Source of the DNA: DATAFO01 sp046728015
GTDB taxonomy: Bacteria > Actinomycetota > Thermoleophilia > Solirubrobacterales > 70-9
Assembly (NCBI GenBank): GCA_046728015.1
Contig: JBKPDQ010000079.1
Coordinates: 1-15,909, forward strand
Length of the DNA: 15,909 nucleotides
Reading direction: 5' to 3'
Both the position numbers and the translations under genes were made by a program. The stretch's first letter is position 1, and the number at the start of each line of letters is the position of its first letter. This document shows, in pieces, positions 7,375 through 14,423 of the stretch. Under the pieces are notes generated by a model. That model saw only the letters and a program-made list of their open reading frames with translations, was not told the origin of the DNA and did not search any database.

Positions 7375-7396
7375 TATATCGCCAGGAACGTGTCAA
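7368..7396 (-). promoter_or_regulatory. Predicted imuB promoter, giving a leaderless mRNA
   Basis: On the minus strand, a perfect -35 TTGACA (7396-7391) is followed by a 17-base spacer and GAACAT (7373-7368). The latter keeps the key A at position 2 and T at position 6 of a -10 box. Seven bases further on is the A of ATG 7360, so transcription should begin at or next to the start codon. Confidence 0.6.
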
Positions 7397-7451
7397 GTAC
7401 GGGTGACGTGGCGGTGTAGAGATCCCTCGCCGGAGCCAACCCAGGCGCTCA

Positions 7452-7477
7452 CTTATTGCGGCATCTCCGCAATTAAG
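7452..7477. promoter_or_regulatory. Inverted repeat before the lipoprotein genes
   Basis: ATTGCGG (7455-7461) and CCGCAAT (7467-7473) are perfect arms around CATCT. With one bulge the arms extend to CTTA and TAAG. It lies 15 bases before the GTG start of the SnoaL-like lipoprotein gene, in the region divergent from imuB. It may be a repressor operator or a 5'-leader hairpin. No regulator can be named. Confidence 0.4.
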
Positions 7478-7492
7478 CGCCAGACTCCAGTT

Positions 7493-8011
7493 GTGCGCTG
7501 GCGATCTGGCTCCCTACGTGCCCTCGTCCCGGCACTCGCGCTCGTCCTGGCACTGACCCTCGCGGCCTGCGGCATCGACGGCGAGGTGACGGTCACTGCT
7601 TCGCCAGAGGCCGAGACGTCCCCGGAAGTCGCCGGCGACGCCGACCCAGCCGACGTCGAGGTGATCGACCAATGGGCGCGAACTCTGGCGGCGGGCGATA
7701 TCGATGAGGCCGCGCACTTCTTCGCAATCCCGAGCGTCGCACAGAATGGGCTGCTCTATCCAATCGAGGACTTCGACGACGCAGTCCGGTTCAACGCCTC
7801 GCTTCCCTGTGGCGCCGAGCTCGTCGAAGCACGCGACAACGGCGACTTCGTCATCGCGACGTTCGTGCTGCACGAGCGGCCGGGGCCTGGGTCGTGCGGA
7901 GACGGAACGGGGGAGGAGGCGATGACCGCGTTCGTCATCGAAGACGGGCGAATCGTGGAATGGCGTCGTGTGATCGAGACCGGGGCGCCTACGCCGAGCC
8001 GGGCGACGTGA
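7493..8011 (+). CDS. Lipoprotein with a SnoaL/NTF2-like domain
   Basis: A 172-residue secreted lipoprotein. A basic N-terminus (VRWRSGSLR) and a hydrophobic stretch are followed by the lipobox LAAC, with lipidated Cys26. An acidic Pro/Glu/Ala linker (about 28-53) precedes a domain of about 110 residues that starts VIDQWARTLAAGDIDEAAHF and ends with TAFVIEDGRIVEWRRV. This strand-turn-strand ending and the opening helix pair are typical of NTF2/SnoaL-fold proteins, which often bind small ligands or act as simple enzymes. The function here is unknown. GTG 7493 is the only start in frame that leaves a proper signal peptide; no good Shine-Dalgarno is seen. The frame is open further upstream only as an antisense shadow of imuB. 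It precedes the transport receptor gene by 56 bases on the same strand, so the two may be co-transcribed. A weak hairpin (AGGGC / GCCCT, 8029-8043) lies between them. Confidence 0.8.
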   Translation: MRWRSGSLRALVPALALVLALTLAACGIDGEVTVTASPEAETSPEVAGDADPADVEVIDQWARTLAAGDIDEAAHFFAIPSVAQNGLLYPIEDFDDAVRFNASLPCGAELVEARDNGDFVIATFVLHERPGPGSCGDGTGEEAMTAFVIEDGRIVEWRRVIETGAPTPSRAT

Positions 8012-8067
8012 TAGATATGCCGACTTGGAGGGCACGAAGCCCTGCATTTGAGAGAGGAGGAGGGTTG

Positions 8068-9357
8068 ATGAATCTGAAGCTGATCGCGCTAGCCCTCGCG
8101 GTAGCCGGTTTGGCATTCGGCATCGCCGCCTGTGGCGACGATGACGACGACGGTGGTGGCGAGACCTCGCTCGATCTGACGATCGGGGATTCGGTGCCGC
8201 TGAGCGGCGACTTGGCCGACTTCGGCCCGCCCGGCGACAAGGCGGCACAGGTAGCGGTCGACGAGGTGATCACTCCGGCGATCGAAGAGGCCGGCGTCGA
8301 TCACACCGTCAATCTCGTGACCGAAGACAACTGCGGCGGGGCGGACCAGCAATGCGCCGTGCAGGCAGCCAGGAAGATGGTCGAGTCCGACGGAGCGAGT
8401 TGCATCGCTGGAGCCTGGGCTTCGGCAGACACGATTCCGACAGCCGAATCCGTGGCGATCCCCGAGCAGGTCGTGCTGATCTCGCCGGCGTCGACGAGCG
8501 ACGAGATCACCGGGCTTGACGACGACGGGCTAGTGAGCCGGACGTCGCCGCCAGACTCGTTCCAGGGCCCGACGCTGTCTGAGTTCCTCGTCGAGAAGGC
8601 TCTCGGCAAAGCCGAGGGAGCGACGGTCAACGTCGGCGCGCGTAACGACGCCTACGGCACCGGGCTCGCTGACACGTTCAGCGCTGCCTGGGAGGCGGCC
8701 GGCGGCCAGATCGGCGAGGAGGTCGTGTACGACATCAAGCTGCCGAACTACGACACCGAAGCCGAGCAGCTCGTCAGCGGGAACCCCGACGGTCTCGTGA
8801 TCGTCGACTTCCCGGAGACCTACAACAAGGTCGGTCCGGCGCTGGTTCGCGCGGGCTTTGATCCGAAGACGACGTTTGTCACCGACGGGTTGATCTCGGG
8901 CGACTTGGCCGAGAGCGCCGGCGCAGATGCCGTCAACGGTCTACGCGGGACTGCCCCGGGCGTCCCGGACGGCGATCCCTCGGAGGAGGCGTTCGATGCG
9001 CTGTACACGGAGGCGGAGCCGACGGACGTTGAGCGACAGACGTTCGACGCCCAGAACTTCGACGCCGTGATGCTCTGCTACCTGGCGGCCGTTGCCGCGG
9101 GGTCGACGGAGGGGGCCGACATGGCCGAGCACGTGGTCGACATCAGCGCGCCCCCCGGCGATGCGTACACGTTCGAGGAGCTCCCCGACGCGATCGAGGC
9201 GCTGCAGAACGGTGACGACATCGATTACCAGGGCGCGTCCGGCCCGATCGACATGGACGAGAACGGCGATGCGACCGCCGGCGTCTATGACATCTACGAG
9301 TTCACGGACGGGGTGCCTGAGCCCACGGATGAGATCGAGGTGCAGCAGCCCGAGTAG
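8068..9357 (+). CDS. ABC transporter substrate-binding lipoprotein, branched-chain amino acid (LIV) type
   Basis: A 429-residue extracellular receptor of the type I periplasmic-binding fold (Peripla_BP_6 / LivK-like). It captures the ligand and delivers it to a LivHMGF-type importer. The signal peptide ends at the lipobox IAAC, with Cys22 lipidated, followed by a short Asp/Gly tether (DDDDDGGG). The mature start TIGDSVPLSGDLADFGPPG and later segments such as GAWASADTIPTAESVAIPEQ and the C-terminal GASGPIDMDENGDATAGVYDIYEF are characteristic of the family. ATG 8068 has a strong AGGAGG seven bases upstream (8055-8060). The matching permease and ATPase genes lie next door on the opposite strand and converge on it, so it must have separate transcription. 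The ligand cannot be assigned: relatives carry amino acids, amides, urea and aromatic acids. Confidence 0.93.
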   Translation: MNLKLIALALAVAGLAFGIAACGDDDDDGGGETSLDLTIGDSVPLSGDLADFGPPGDKAAQVAVDEVITPAIEEAGVDHTVNLVTEDNCGGADQQCAVQAARKMVESDGASCIAGAWASADTIPTAESVAIPEQVVLISPASTSDEITGLDDDGLVSRTSPPDSFQGPTLSEFLVEKALGKAEGATVNVGARNDAYGTGLADTFSAAWEAAGGQIGEEVVYDIKLPNYDTEAEQLVSGNPDGLVIVDFPETYNKVGPALVRAGFDPKTTFVTDGLISGDLAESAGADAVNGLRGTAPGVPDGDPSEEAFDALYTEAEPTDVERQTFDAQNFDAVMLCYLAAVAAGSTEGADMAEHVVDISAPPGDAYTFEELPDAIEALQNGDDIDYQGASGPIDMDENGDATAGVYDIYEFTDGVPEPTDEIEVQQPE

Positions 9358-9370
9358 GACCCACACAGCA

Positions 9371-9388
9371 GCGGCGCGCGAGCGCCGC
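9371..9388 (+). terminator. Hairpin after the substrate-binding protein gene
   Basis: GCGGCGC and GCGCCGC form a perfect 7-bp stem with a GCGA (GNRA) tetraloop, 13 bases after the stop codon. It is followed by AGTTTGAG. It probably stabilises or ends the plus-strand transcript together with the larger hairpin just downstream. Confidence 0.55.
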
Positions 9389-9398
9389 AGTTTGAGAG

Positions 9399-9424
9399 GC
9401 GGCCGGGGCTCAGTCCCCGGCCGC
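9399..9424. terminator. Bidirectional terminator between the receptor gene and livF
   Basis: A perfect 10-bp stem, GCGGCCGGGG / CCCCGGCCGC, with loop CTCAGT. It overlaps the last codons and stop of livF on the minus strand. On the plus strand TTCGCTTT follows. Its place between two convergent genes suggests termination in both directions. Confidence 0.6.
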
Positions 9425-10195
9425 TTCGCTTTGCGGCTCGACCTCGGGACGGTCGATGCGCGCCGTCCCGCCCAGGTACAGCTCGGCGACCTTGGGGTCG
9501 TTGAGAAGCTTGTCGCCCGGCCCCTCGAAACGGTCCTGCCCCAGATCGAGCACGTAGCCACGATTGGACATCGCCAACGCGCGGCGCGCGTTCTGCTCCA
9601 CCATCACGACGGTGACCCCGTGACGGTTGATGTCCTCGACCCTCTCGAAGATCGCATCCACGAACGCAGGCGCCAGTCCCGCCGACGGCTCGTCCAGCAA
9701 CAGCACTTGCGGATCGGGCATCAGCGCGCGACCCATGGCCACCATCTGGCGCTCTCCGCCGCTCATCGTGCCCGCGGCCTGCGTCTTTCGCTCGCCCAGC
9801 CGGGGAAACAGCGTGTAGATGCGCTCCGTTTGGTCCCGCGTCTTCGAGCGATCGAGCGACCCCATCTCGAGGTTCTCCTCCACGGTCAGGGTGGGGAAGA
9901 CGTTGTCGAGCTGCGGCACGTAGCTCAGTCCCAGCTGTGTGCACTCGTGCGGCTTCAGGCCTGAGATCTCCTCGCCGCGAAACTCGATTCGGCCCGAGCG
10001 CGGGTGAAGCAGGCCGAACACGGCCTTGATGAGCGTCGACTTGCCGGCACCGTTGGGGCCGACGATGGTCACGATCTCGCCCTCGGTGACCCGGACCGAG
10101 ACCCCGTTGAGGATGTCGACCTCAGGCACGTAGCCGGCGACCAGGTCGTCGATTGCCAGCAGCGCGTCGCCGCCCGATCCGTCATTGCCGATCAT
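9410..10195 (-). CDS. livF: LIV-type ABC transporter ATP-binding protein LivF
   Basis: A 261-residue cytoplasmic ATPase, one of the two that power a branched-chain-amino-acid-type importer. Walker A is GPNGAGKST (46-54), the Q-loop region is YVPQLDNVFPTLTVEENL (92-109), the signature is MSGGERQ (144-150) and Walker B is VLLLDEPSAGLAP (164-176). The switch region reads VVMVEQN, with Gln where other ABC ATPases have His; this is normal for LivF. The N-terminal ten or so residues are an extra Gly/Asp-rich tag. ATG 10195 overlaps the end of livG by 14 bases, so it is the last gene of a coupled operon. It runs into the receptor gene from the opposite side. Its stop codon lies within the shared terminator hairpin. 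Confidence 0.95.
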   Translation of the reverse strand: MIGNDGSGGDALLAIDDLVAGYVPEVDILNGVSVRVTEGEIVTIVGPNGAGKSTLIKAVFGLLHPRSGRIEFRGEEISGLKPHECTQLGLSYVPQLDNVFPTLTVEENLEMGSLDRSKTRDQTERIYTLFPRLGERKTQAAGTMSGGERQMVAMGRALMPDPQVLLLDEPSAGLAPAFVDAIFERVEDINRHGVTVVMVEQNARRALAMSNRGYVLDLGQDRFEGPGDKLLNDPKVAELYLGGTARIDRPEVEPQSEAAGD

Positions 10196-11075
10196 CCGGC
10201 ACCTCCGCTGTCTGACCGCCGTCGCCGCCCGCGGGTGTGGCAGGCCGGCCGCCCCCGTTTGTCGCCGTGCCGCCCAGGTAGGCGTCGATCACCGCCCGGT
10301 CCTGGCGCACCTCGTGCGGCTCGCCGTCGGCGATCACCCGCCCCTCGGCCATCACGATCACGCGGTCTGAGTGGTTCATCACCACCTCCATGTCGTGCTC
10401 GATGAACAGGAAGGTGACGCCCTCCGTGCTGCGAAGCCGCTGCATGTGGTCGAGCAGGCGGCGTCCGAGCGTGGGGTTGATCCCTGCCATCGGCTCGTCG
10501 AGCAGCAGGAACCGAGGTTGCGCCATGAGCGCGCGTGCGAGTTCCAGCAGCTTGCGCTGGCCGCCTGAGAGCGTGCCGGCGTACTCGTCGGCGAGACGGG
10601 TGAGGTTGAAGACATCGAGGAGCTCCATCGCCTGCTCGCGGACCTCCTGCTCGCGCTCCCGCCACACTCCCGGTCGGAACAGGATGTTCGTCAGCCGCTC
10701 GCCAGGCTGGTCGGGAGCGCCGAGCATCATGTTGTCGATCACAGGCATCGCCGCCAACGCCTTGGTGATCTGGAAGGTGCGCACCATGCCGCGGCGCGCG
10801 ATCGTGTATGGCGGCTGGCCCAGGACCTCGTCTCCGCCGAACGTGGCCGAGCCGCCGTCGGGGCGGTAGAAGCCGGTGATGACGTTGAAGAAGGTCGTCT
10901 TGCCGGCGCCGTTGGGACCGATCAGGGCCGTGATCGATCCCTCCCGCACCTGCATCGCGGCCCCGTCGACCGCGCGGATGCCGCCGAACCGTTTCACGAC
11001 GCCCTCGGCGCTGAAGATGGCGCCGTTCGTCGACGCGGACGCTCTCGGCGCAGGAGCGCCTAGGCCCTCAGTCAC
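10182..11075 (-). CDS. livG: LIV-type ABC transporter ATP-binding protein LivG
   Basis: A 297-residue ATPase, partner of LivF at the LivHM permease. Walker A is GPNGAGKTT (53-61), the signature LSGGQRK (169-175), Walker B FLLLDEPMAGINP (189-201), and the switch histidine lies in FIEHDMEVV. After the catalytic domain, the C-terminus carries a tail of about 30 residues rich in Gly, Pro and Asp (GGGRPATPAGGDGG) that looks disordered and is not typical of the family core. The N-terminal 20 residues are also a flexible Ala/Ser-rich stretch. It starts with GTG 11075, overlapping the livM stop by eight bases. Confidence 0.95.
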   Translation of the reverse strand: MTEGLGAPAPRASASTNGAIFSAEGVVKRFGGIRAVDGAAMQVREGSITALIGPNGAGKTTFFNVITGFYRPDGGSATFGGDEVLGQPPYTIARRGMVRTFQITKALAAMPVIDNMMLGAPDQPGERLTNILFRPGVWREREQEVREQAMELLDVFNLTRLADEYAGTLSGGQRKLLELARALMAQPRFLLLDEPMAGINPTLGRRLLDHMQRLRSTEGVTFLFIEHDMEVVMNHSDRVIVMAEGRVIADGEPHEVRQDRAVIDAYLGGTATNGGGRPATPAGGDGGQTAEVPDDRQ

Positions 11076-12051
11076 CGAGCACCATCTCCTCCCGCTTGCC
11101 GAACATCCCCTGGGGACGGAAGGCCATCAGGAGGATCAGGATCAGGCCGACGATGATGAATCGCAGCGCCGAGATCCGGGTCTCCGAGAGCGGAAGCTCG
11201 AGGAACCGCAGCCCCTCCAGCAGCGTCCAGAGGATGATCGATCCCACCGCGACGCCCCAATAGTTCGCTAAGCCGCCGAGAACGAGCACCGCGTACCCGC
11301 TGAAGGTCACGATCGGCAGGAACTCGTCGGGCACCACGAATCTCAGGTTGAGGGCGAAGAGGAAGCCGGCGATCGCCCCAAGCGTCGCCGCGATCGCGAG
11401 GGATTGCAGCTTGTAGGAGAAGGCGTTCTTGCCCAGGGCGCGAGCCGCGTCCTCGTCCTCGCGGATCGCTCGCAGCACCCGTCCCCAAGGGGTCTCCTGC
11501 ACGCGGCTGAGGGCGAGCATCAGCAGCAACGCCACAGCCCAGGTGACGAGGAAGAGCGGGAACAACGTTGGCACGTCGCTCCAGCCGATGTCCTGGATCC
11601 AGCCCTCGATCGTCTCCGCGACCGAATCCCAATCGTCGCCGAACCCGTACGTGCCCTGGGCGCCACCGGTCAGCTCGCGGGCGTTGAGCGCGAAGAGGCG
11701 CACCGCCTCAGCGGCGGCGATCGTCGCGATCGCGAAATAGTCGGCGCGCAGGCGCAGCGACGGCAGCCCGACGATGAGCCCGAAGGCGATCGTGATCAGG
11801 ATCGAGATCGGCAGCGAAAGCCAGAACGAGACTCCGTGGTCGACGACCAGGATTGCCATCGAATACGCCCCGATGGCCATGAACGCGGCCTGCCCGAAGT
11901 TCTGGATCCCGGTGAAGCCGACGTTGATCTGCAGGCCGAGAGCGAAGATCGTGTAGACGCCGGCGATGATCCCGACGCCGGTCCAGAAGTCGACGTCCGT
12001 GAACGACTCGAAAGTGACGGCGAGGGGAGGGCTTGCCAGGAGCTCGAGCAT
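11068..12051 (-). CDS. livM: LIV-type ABC transporter permease LivM
   Basis: A 327-residue inner-membrane permease with about eight to ten hydrophobic segments. The family hallmark, YTIFALGLQINVGFTGIQNF followed by GQAAFMAIGAYSMAIL, lies at about 35-71. The cytoplasmic coupling-loop motif (SRVQETPWGRVLRAIREDEDAARALGKN, split here for length: PWGRVLRAIRED then AARALGKNAF) is clear near the middle. The C-terminal MAFRPQGMFGK is typical. It forms the channel with LivH. ATG 12051 follows the livH stop TAG with no gap, so the two permeases should be made in equal amounts. No ribosome site of note is seen, which suggests translational coupling. Confidence 0.94.
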   Translation of the reverse strand: MLELLASPPLAVTFESFTDVDFWTGVGIIAGVYTIFALGLQINVGFTGIQNFGQAAFMAIGAYSMAILVVDHGVSFWLSLPISILITIAFGLIVGLPSLRLRADYFAIATIAAAEAVRLFALNARELTGGAQGTYGFGDDWDSVAETIEGWIQDIGWSDVPTLFPLFLVTWAVALLLMLALSRVQETPWGRVLRAIREDEDAARALGKNAFSYKLQSLAIAATLGAIAGFLFALNLRFVVPDEFLPIVTFSGYAVLVLGGLANYWGVAVGSIILWTLLEGLRFLELPLSETRISALRFIIVGLILILLMAFRPQGMFGKREEMVLGD

Positions 12052-13062
12052 CTAGATCGCCTTCGCCTTCCCGAAGATTCCCTGCGGACGCACGATCAGG
12101 ACCAGGATCAGGACGACGAAGCCGATCGAGATCTTCCAGCGCGAGTCGATGAACAGGGTCGACCACTCGATCACCAGGCCGAGCACGATCCCGCCGGCGA
12201 GCGCTCCGTAGGCGTTGCCGATGCCGCCCATGACGACCGCGGCGAAGATGGGCAGCAGGAGCTCGAAGCCGAGCTCGGGCTGAACCTGCGTGATGGCGCC
12301 GGCCATCACTCCGGCCAGGCCCGCGAAGCCCGCCGCGAACACCCAGGTCCACAGAATGACTCGTGAGGTGTCGATCCCGGAGGTCTCGGCGAGGTCGATG
12401 TTGTCCGACAGAGCCCGCATCCGCTTGCCCAGCAGCGTGTAGCGCAGCATCATTCCCGTGCCGATCAGGACCGCGAAGCCGACGATCATCACGATCAGGT
12501 TCGTGCGCCCGATCGTCAGCCCAAGGAACTCGACGGTGTCCGTGCGGTTGACGTCGAGCTGCCTGAGCTCGGTGCTCCAGACGTACTGGATCGCGTACCG
12601 GATCACCAGGGCGAGCCCAATCGACATCAGCAGCAGCTGCAGCATCCCCGCGCCCTTGGCCCGCATCGGGCCCCACATCACCTTCTCGAGGAAGATCCCG
12701 AGCACCGCGGTCATCGCCATCGCCCAGAAGATGGCCACCACCAGCGGCAGCCCCCAGGTGACGCTGACGAGGTACGCCATGTAGGCGCCGAACGTGAGGA
12801 AGTCCCCGTGGGCGAAGTTGACCAGCTTCAGGATCCCGTAGACGAGTGTGAGGCCCACGGCGCCCAGGGCGTAGATCGCGCCGAGCGAGAGGCCGTTCAG
12901 GCCTCGCTGTGCGACGTCGTGAAGGCCCTTGCTGGCGATCATGACCAGCACGATCAGCGCGAGTACCGCGAGTGCGGTCCGTGCCGGATGCCGGTTGGCC
13001 TCCTCTCGAATCCGTTCGAGGGGCGAGAGCGCCTCTCCGACGGTCACCGTGCCAGCTTCCAT
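12052..13062 (-). CDS. livH: LIV-type ABC transporter permease LivH
   Basis: A 336-residue permease. After a hydrophilic N-terminus of about 28 residues that is longer than usual, the first hydrophobic segment is ALAVLALIVLVMIAS. The signature follows: LNGLSLGAIYALGAVGLTL, then LKLVNFAHGDFLTFGAY. The C-terminal LVLILIVRPQGIFGKAK closes the family pattern. It pairs with LivM to form the membrane channel. ATG 13062 has no strong ribosome site; a GGAGGG lies too far upstream (about 17 bases) to be ideal. A second possible start is a GTG seven codons in. It lies 57 bases after the dehydrogenase gene on the same strand, so all five genes may form one transcript. Confidence 0.94.
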   Translation of the reverse strand: MEAGTVTVGEALSPLERIREEANRHPARTALAVLALIVLVMIASKGLHDVAQRGLNGLSLGAIYALGAVGLTLVYGILKLVNFAHGDFLTFGAYMAYLVSVTWGLPLVVAIFWAMAMTAVLGIFLEKVMWGPMRAKGAGMLQLLLMSIGLALVIRYAIQYVWSTELRQLDVNRTDTVEFLGLTIGRTNLIVMIVGFAVLIGTGMMLRYTLLGKRMRALSDNIDLAETSGIDTSRVILWTWVFAAGFAGLAGVMAGAITQVQPELGFELLLPIFAAVVMGGIGNAYGALAGGIVLGLVIEWSTLFIDSRWKISIGFVVLILVLIVRPQGIFGKAKAI

Positions 13063-13119
13063 ACCCGCTGCGATCTTATGCCCTCCGCGAGCAGCGGGAA
13101 ACCTGACTCGACGGCCAGA

Positions 13120-14247
13120 TCACGCACTCGTGCCGAGGCTCGACCAGGCCTCGAGCTTGGTTCGCACTCTCCCGATCACCTCGTCGGTGAACTCCGTCGT
13201 GCCGGCGCTGCCTCCCAAGTCCGGCGTGCGCGTTCCCGCGGCGACTGCCTCCAGAACCGCCTCGTAGATTGCTCGCGAGGCGCTCTCGGCCTTCCTGTCC
13301 ACGGCCCCTCCGACCTCGTCCGCGCTCGCCAACACGTCTCCCGCGTAGTGCAGCACCGCCGCCGCAGCCAGGATCATGCCCATCGGGTTGGCGATGTCCT
13401 TGCCCTCGAGCGCCGGAGCGGTGCCGTGCGGAGCCTCCGCCATGCAGACGGTCGTGCGGTCGTCACCGTCGAGTCCCAGGAGCACCGATTCCGCGCCGGC
13501 GATCGAGCCGAAGAGGGGTAACACTAGGTCGGACAGCAGGTCCCCGTCGCGGTTCAGGCACGGGATCACCAGCGGCTCGCCGGCGGCGCCACTCACCAGA
13601 CCCGCCAGCGTTGCGTCGATCAACACCGGCTCGTACTCGACGTCGGGGTGACGCTCGGCAGCGGCATCGATCTCCTCCTTCAGCATCCCCTCGTACACCG
13701 GGCTCACCGTCCACTTGGGACCGCCGTAGACCCTGCCCGAGATTCGCTCCGCCTCGCGGAACGCGTACTCGGCAACCGCCCGGCAGACCGAGCGCCTGAT
13801 GGCGTCGGTGCGATACGCGACCTCGTCGCCGTCGATGGCTTCGCGCCATTGCTCGGCCCCGTAGGCATCGCCCACGGCCATCCGGCAGACCGAGATGGGA
13901 TGGTGGACGCCGGCGACCGGGGTGACGCCGGGGATCCGCCGACCCGTGCGGACGATCACCTTGCCGTCGATCGCCTCCCGGATGATCCGGTTGGGGCTGC
14001 CGACGTCGTCGGCGCCCTCCGGCGTGATGGTGGCTGCCTTGAGGCCCAAGCCGGACGCGGAGATCGCCTCGGCGGCTTCGTGACAGACGCCGTTGTTCGT
14101 CGCGCGCCGATTCTCCAGCGAGAGGTCGAAGCGCTCGATCTCGAGGTCGAGTCCGAGCAGCTCACCCTCGAGCACGCGCAGCGACTGCTCGAGCAATTCC
14201 TGCCCAGTCTGGTCTCCCTCCAGCGCGACTATCCTGATCGCCGCCAT
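13120..14247 (-). CDS. Isocitrate/isopropylmalate dehydrogenase family protein, eukaryotic-type IDH-like
   Basis: A 375-residue NAD(P)-dependent beta-decarboxylating dehydrogenase fold (PF00180-type). These enzymes oxidise 2-hydroxy acids such as isocitrate, isopropylmalate or tartrate. The pattern looks closer to the eukaryotic-type NADP isocitrate dehydrogenase than to LeuB. LKAATITPE (69-77) matches VKCATITPD. SPN at 84-86, R100, CRMAVGDAYG (121-130, with Arg122 and Tyr129), GPKWT with Lys178, D211, NRDGDLLSD (232-240), AEAPHGT (270-276) and NP (287-288) occupy the ligand and cofactor positions. It is about 30-40 residues shorter than true eukaryotic-type IDH, and the cofactor loop after HGT differs. 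Substrate is therefore open. ATG 14247 was chosen; a GTG two codons upstream (14253) is equally possible, and neither has a good ribosome site. It appears to lead the transporter operon. Confidence 0.85.
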   Translation of the reverse strand: MAAIRIVALEGDQTGQELLEQSLRVLEGELLGLDLEIERFDLSLENRRATNNGVCHEAAEAISASGLGLKAATITPEGADDVGSPNRIIREAIDGKVIVRTGRRIPGVTPVAGVHHPISVCRMAVGDAYGAEQWREAIDGDEVAYRTDAIRRSVCRAVAEYAFREAERISGRVYGGPKWTVSPVYEGMLKEEIDAAAERHPDVEYEPVLIDATLAGLVSGAAGEPLVIPCLNRDGDLLSDLVLPLFGSIAGAESVLLGLDGDDRTTVCMAEAPHGTAPALEGKDIANPMGMILAAAAVLHYAGDVLASADEVGGAVDRKAESASRAIYEAVLEAVAAGTRTPDLGGSAGTTEFTDEVIGRVRTKLEAWSSLGTSA

Positions 14248-14317
14248 GCTCACAAGCTATCCGCGGGACAACTCCGCCGACATCCTCCGCTCAAACACAC
14301 CAACTGCACATGCTGCT

Positions 14318-14339
14318 GGCGATGCCGTACGGCATCGCC
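14318..14339. promoter_or_regulatory. Perfect 22-bp palindrome in a divergent intergenic region
   Basis: GGCGATGCCGT is followed directly by its exact reverse complement ACGGCATCGCC. It lies 70 bases before the dehydrogenase start and 84 bases before the zinc protein start. A short second palindrome, ACACC-C-GGTGT, sits at 14345-14355. The dyad with no spacer and its location between divergent genes fit an operator for a dimeric repressor. A cruciform or hairpin role is also possible. The rest of 14248-14423 holds no gene that I can support. Confidence 0.55.
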
Positions 14340-14423
14340 CCAACACACCCGGTGTCGGCGGGTGAGGGCGCCGGCCTTACTCGGCAGGCACCTCCGCAAC
14401 CACCGCGACTTCGTCGCTAGCCG

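Noticed and set aside
7361..7396. Longer imuB starts at 7369 or 7396
   Set aside because: They lie inside the LexA box or on the -35 element. The predicted transcript begins at about 7360.
6539..7492. Upstream extension of the SnoaL-like lipoprotein frame
   Set aside because: This part is antisense to imuB and would bury the signal peptide in the middle of the protein. The real start is the GTG at 7493.
10677..10689. GAAC-AGGAT-GTTC, resembling an SOS box, inside livG
   Set aside because: The spacer is five bases instead of four and it lies within coding sequence far from a start codon.
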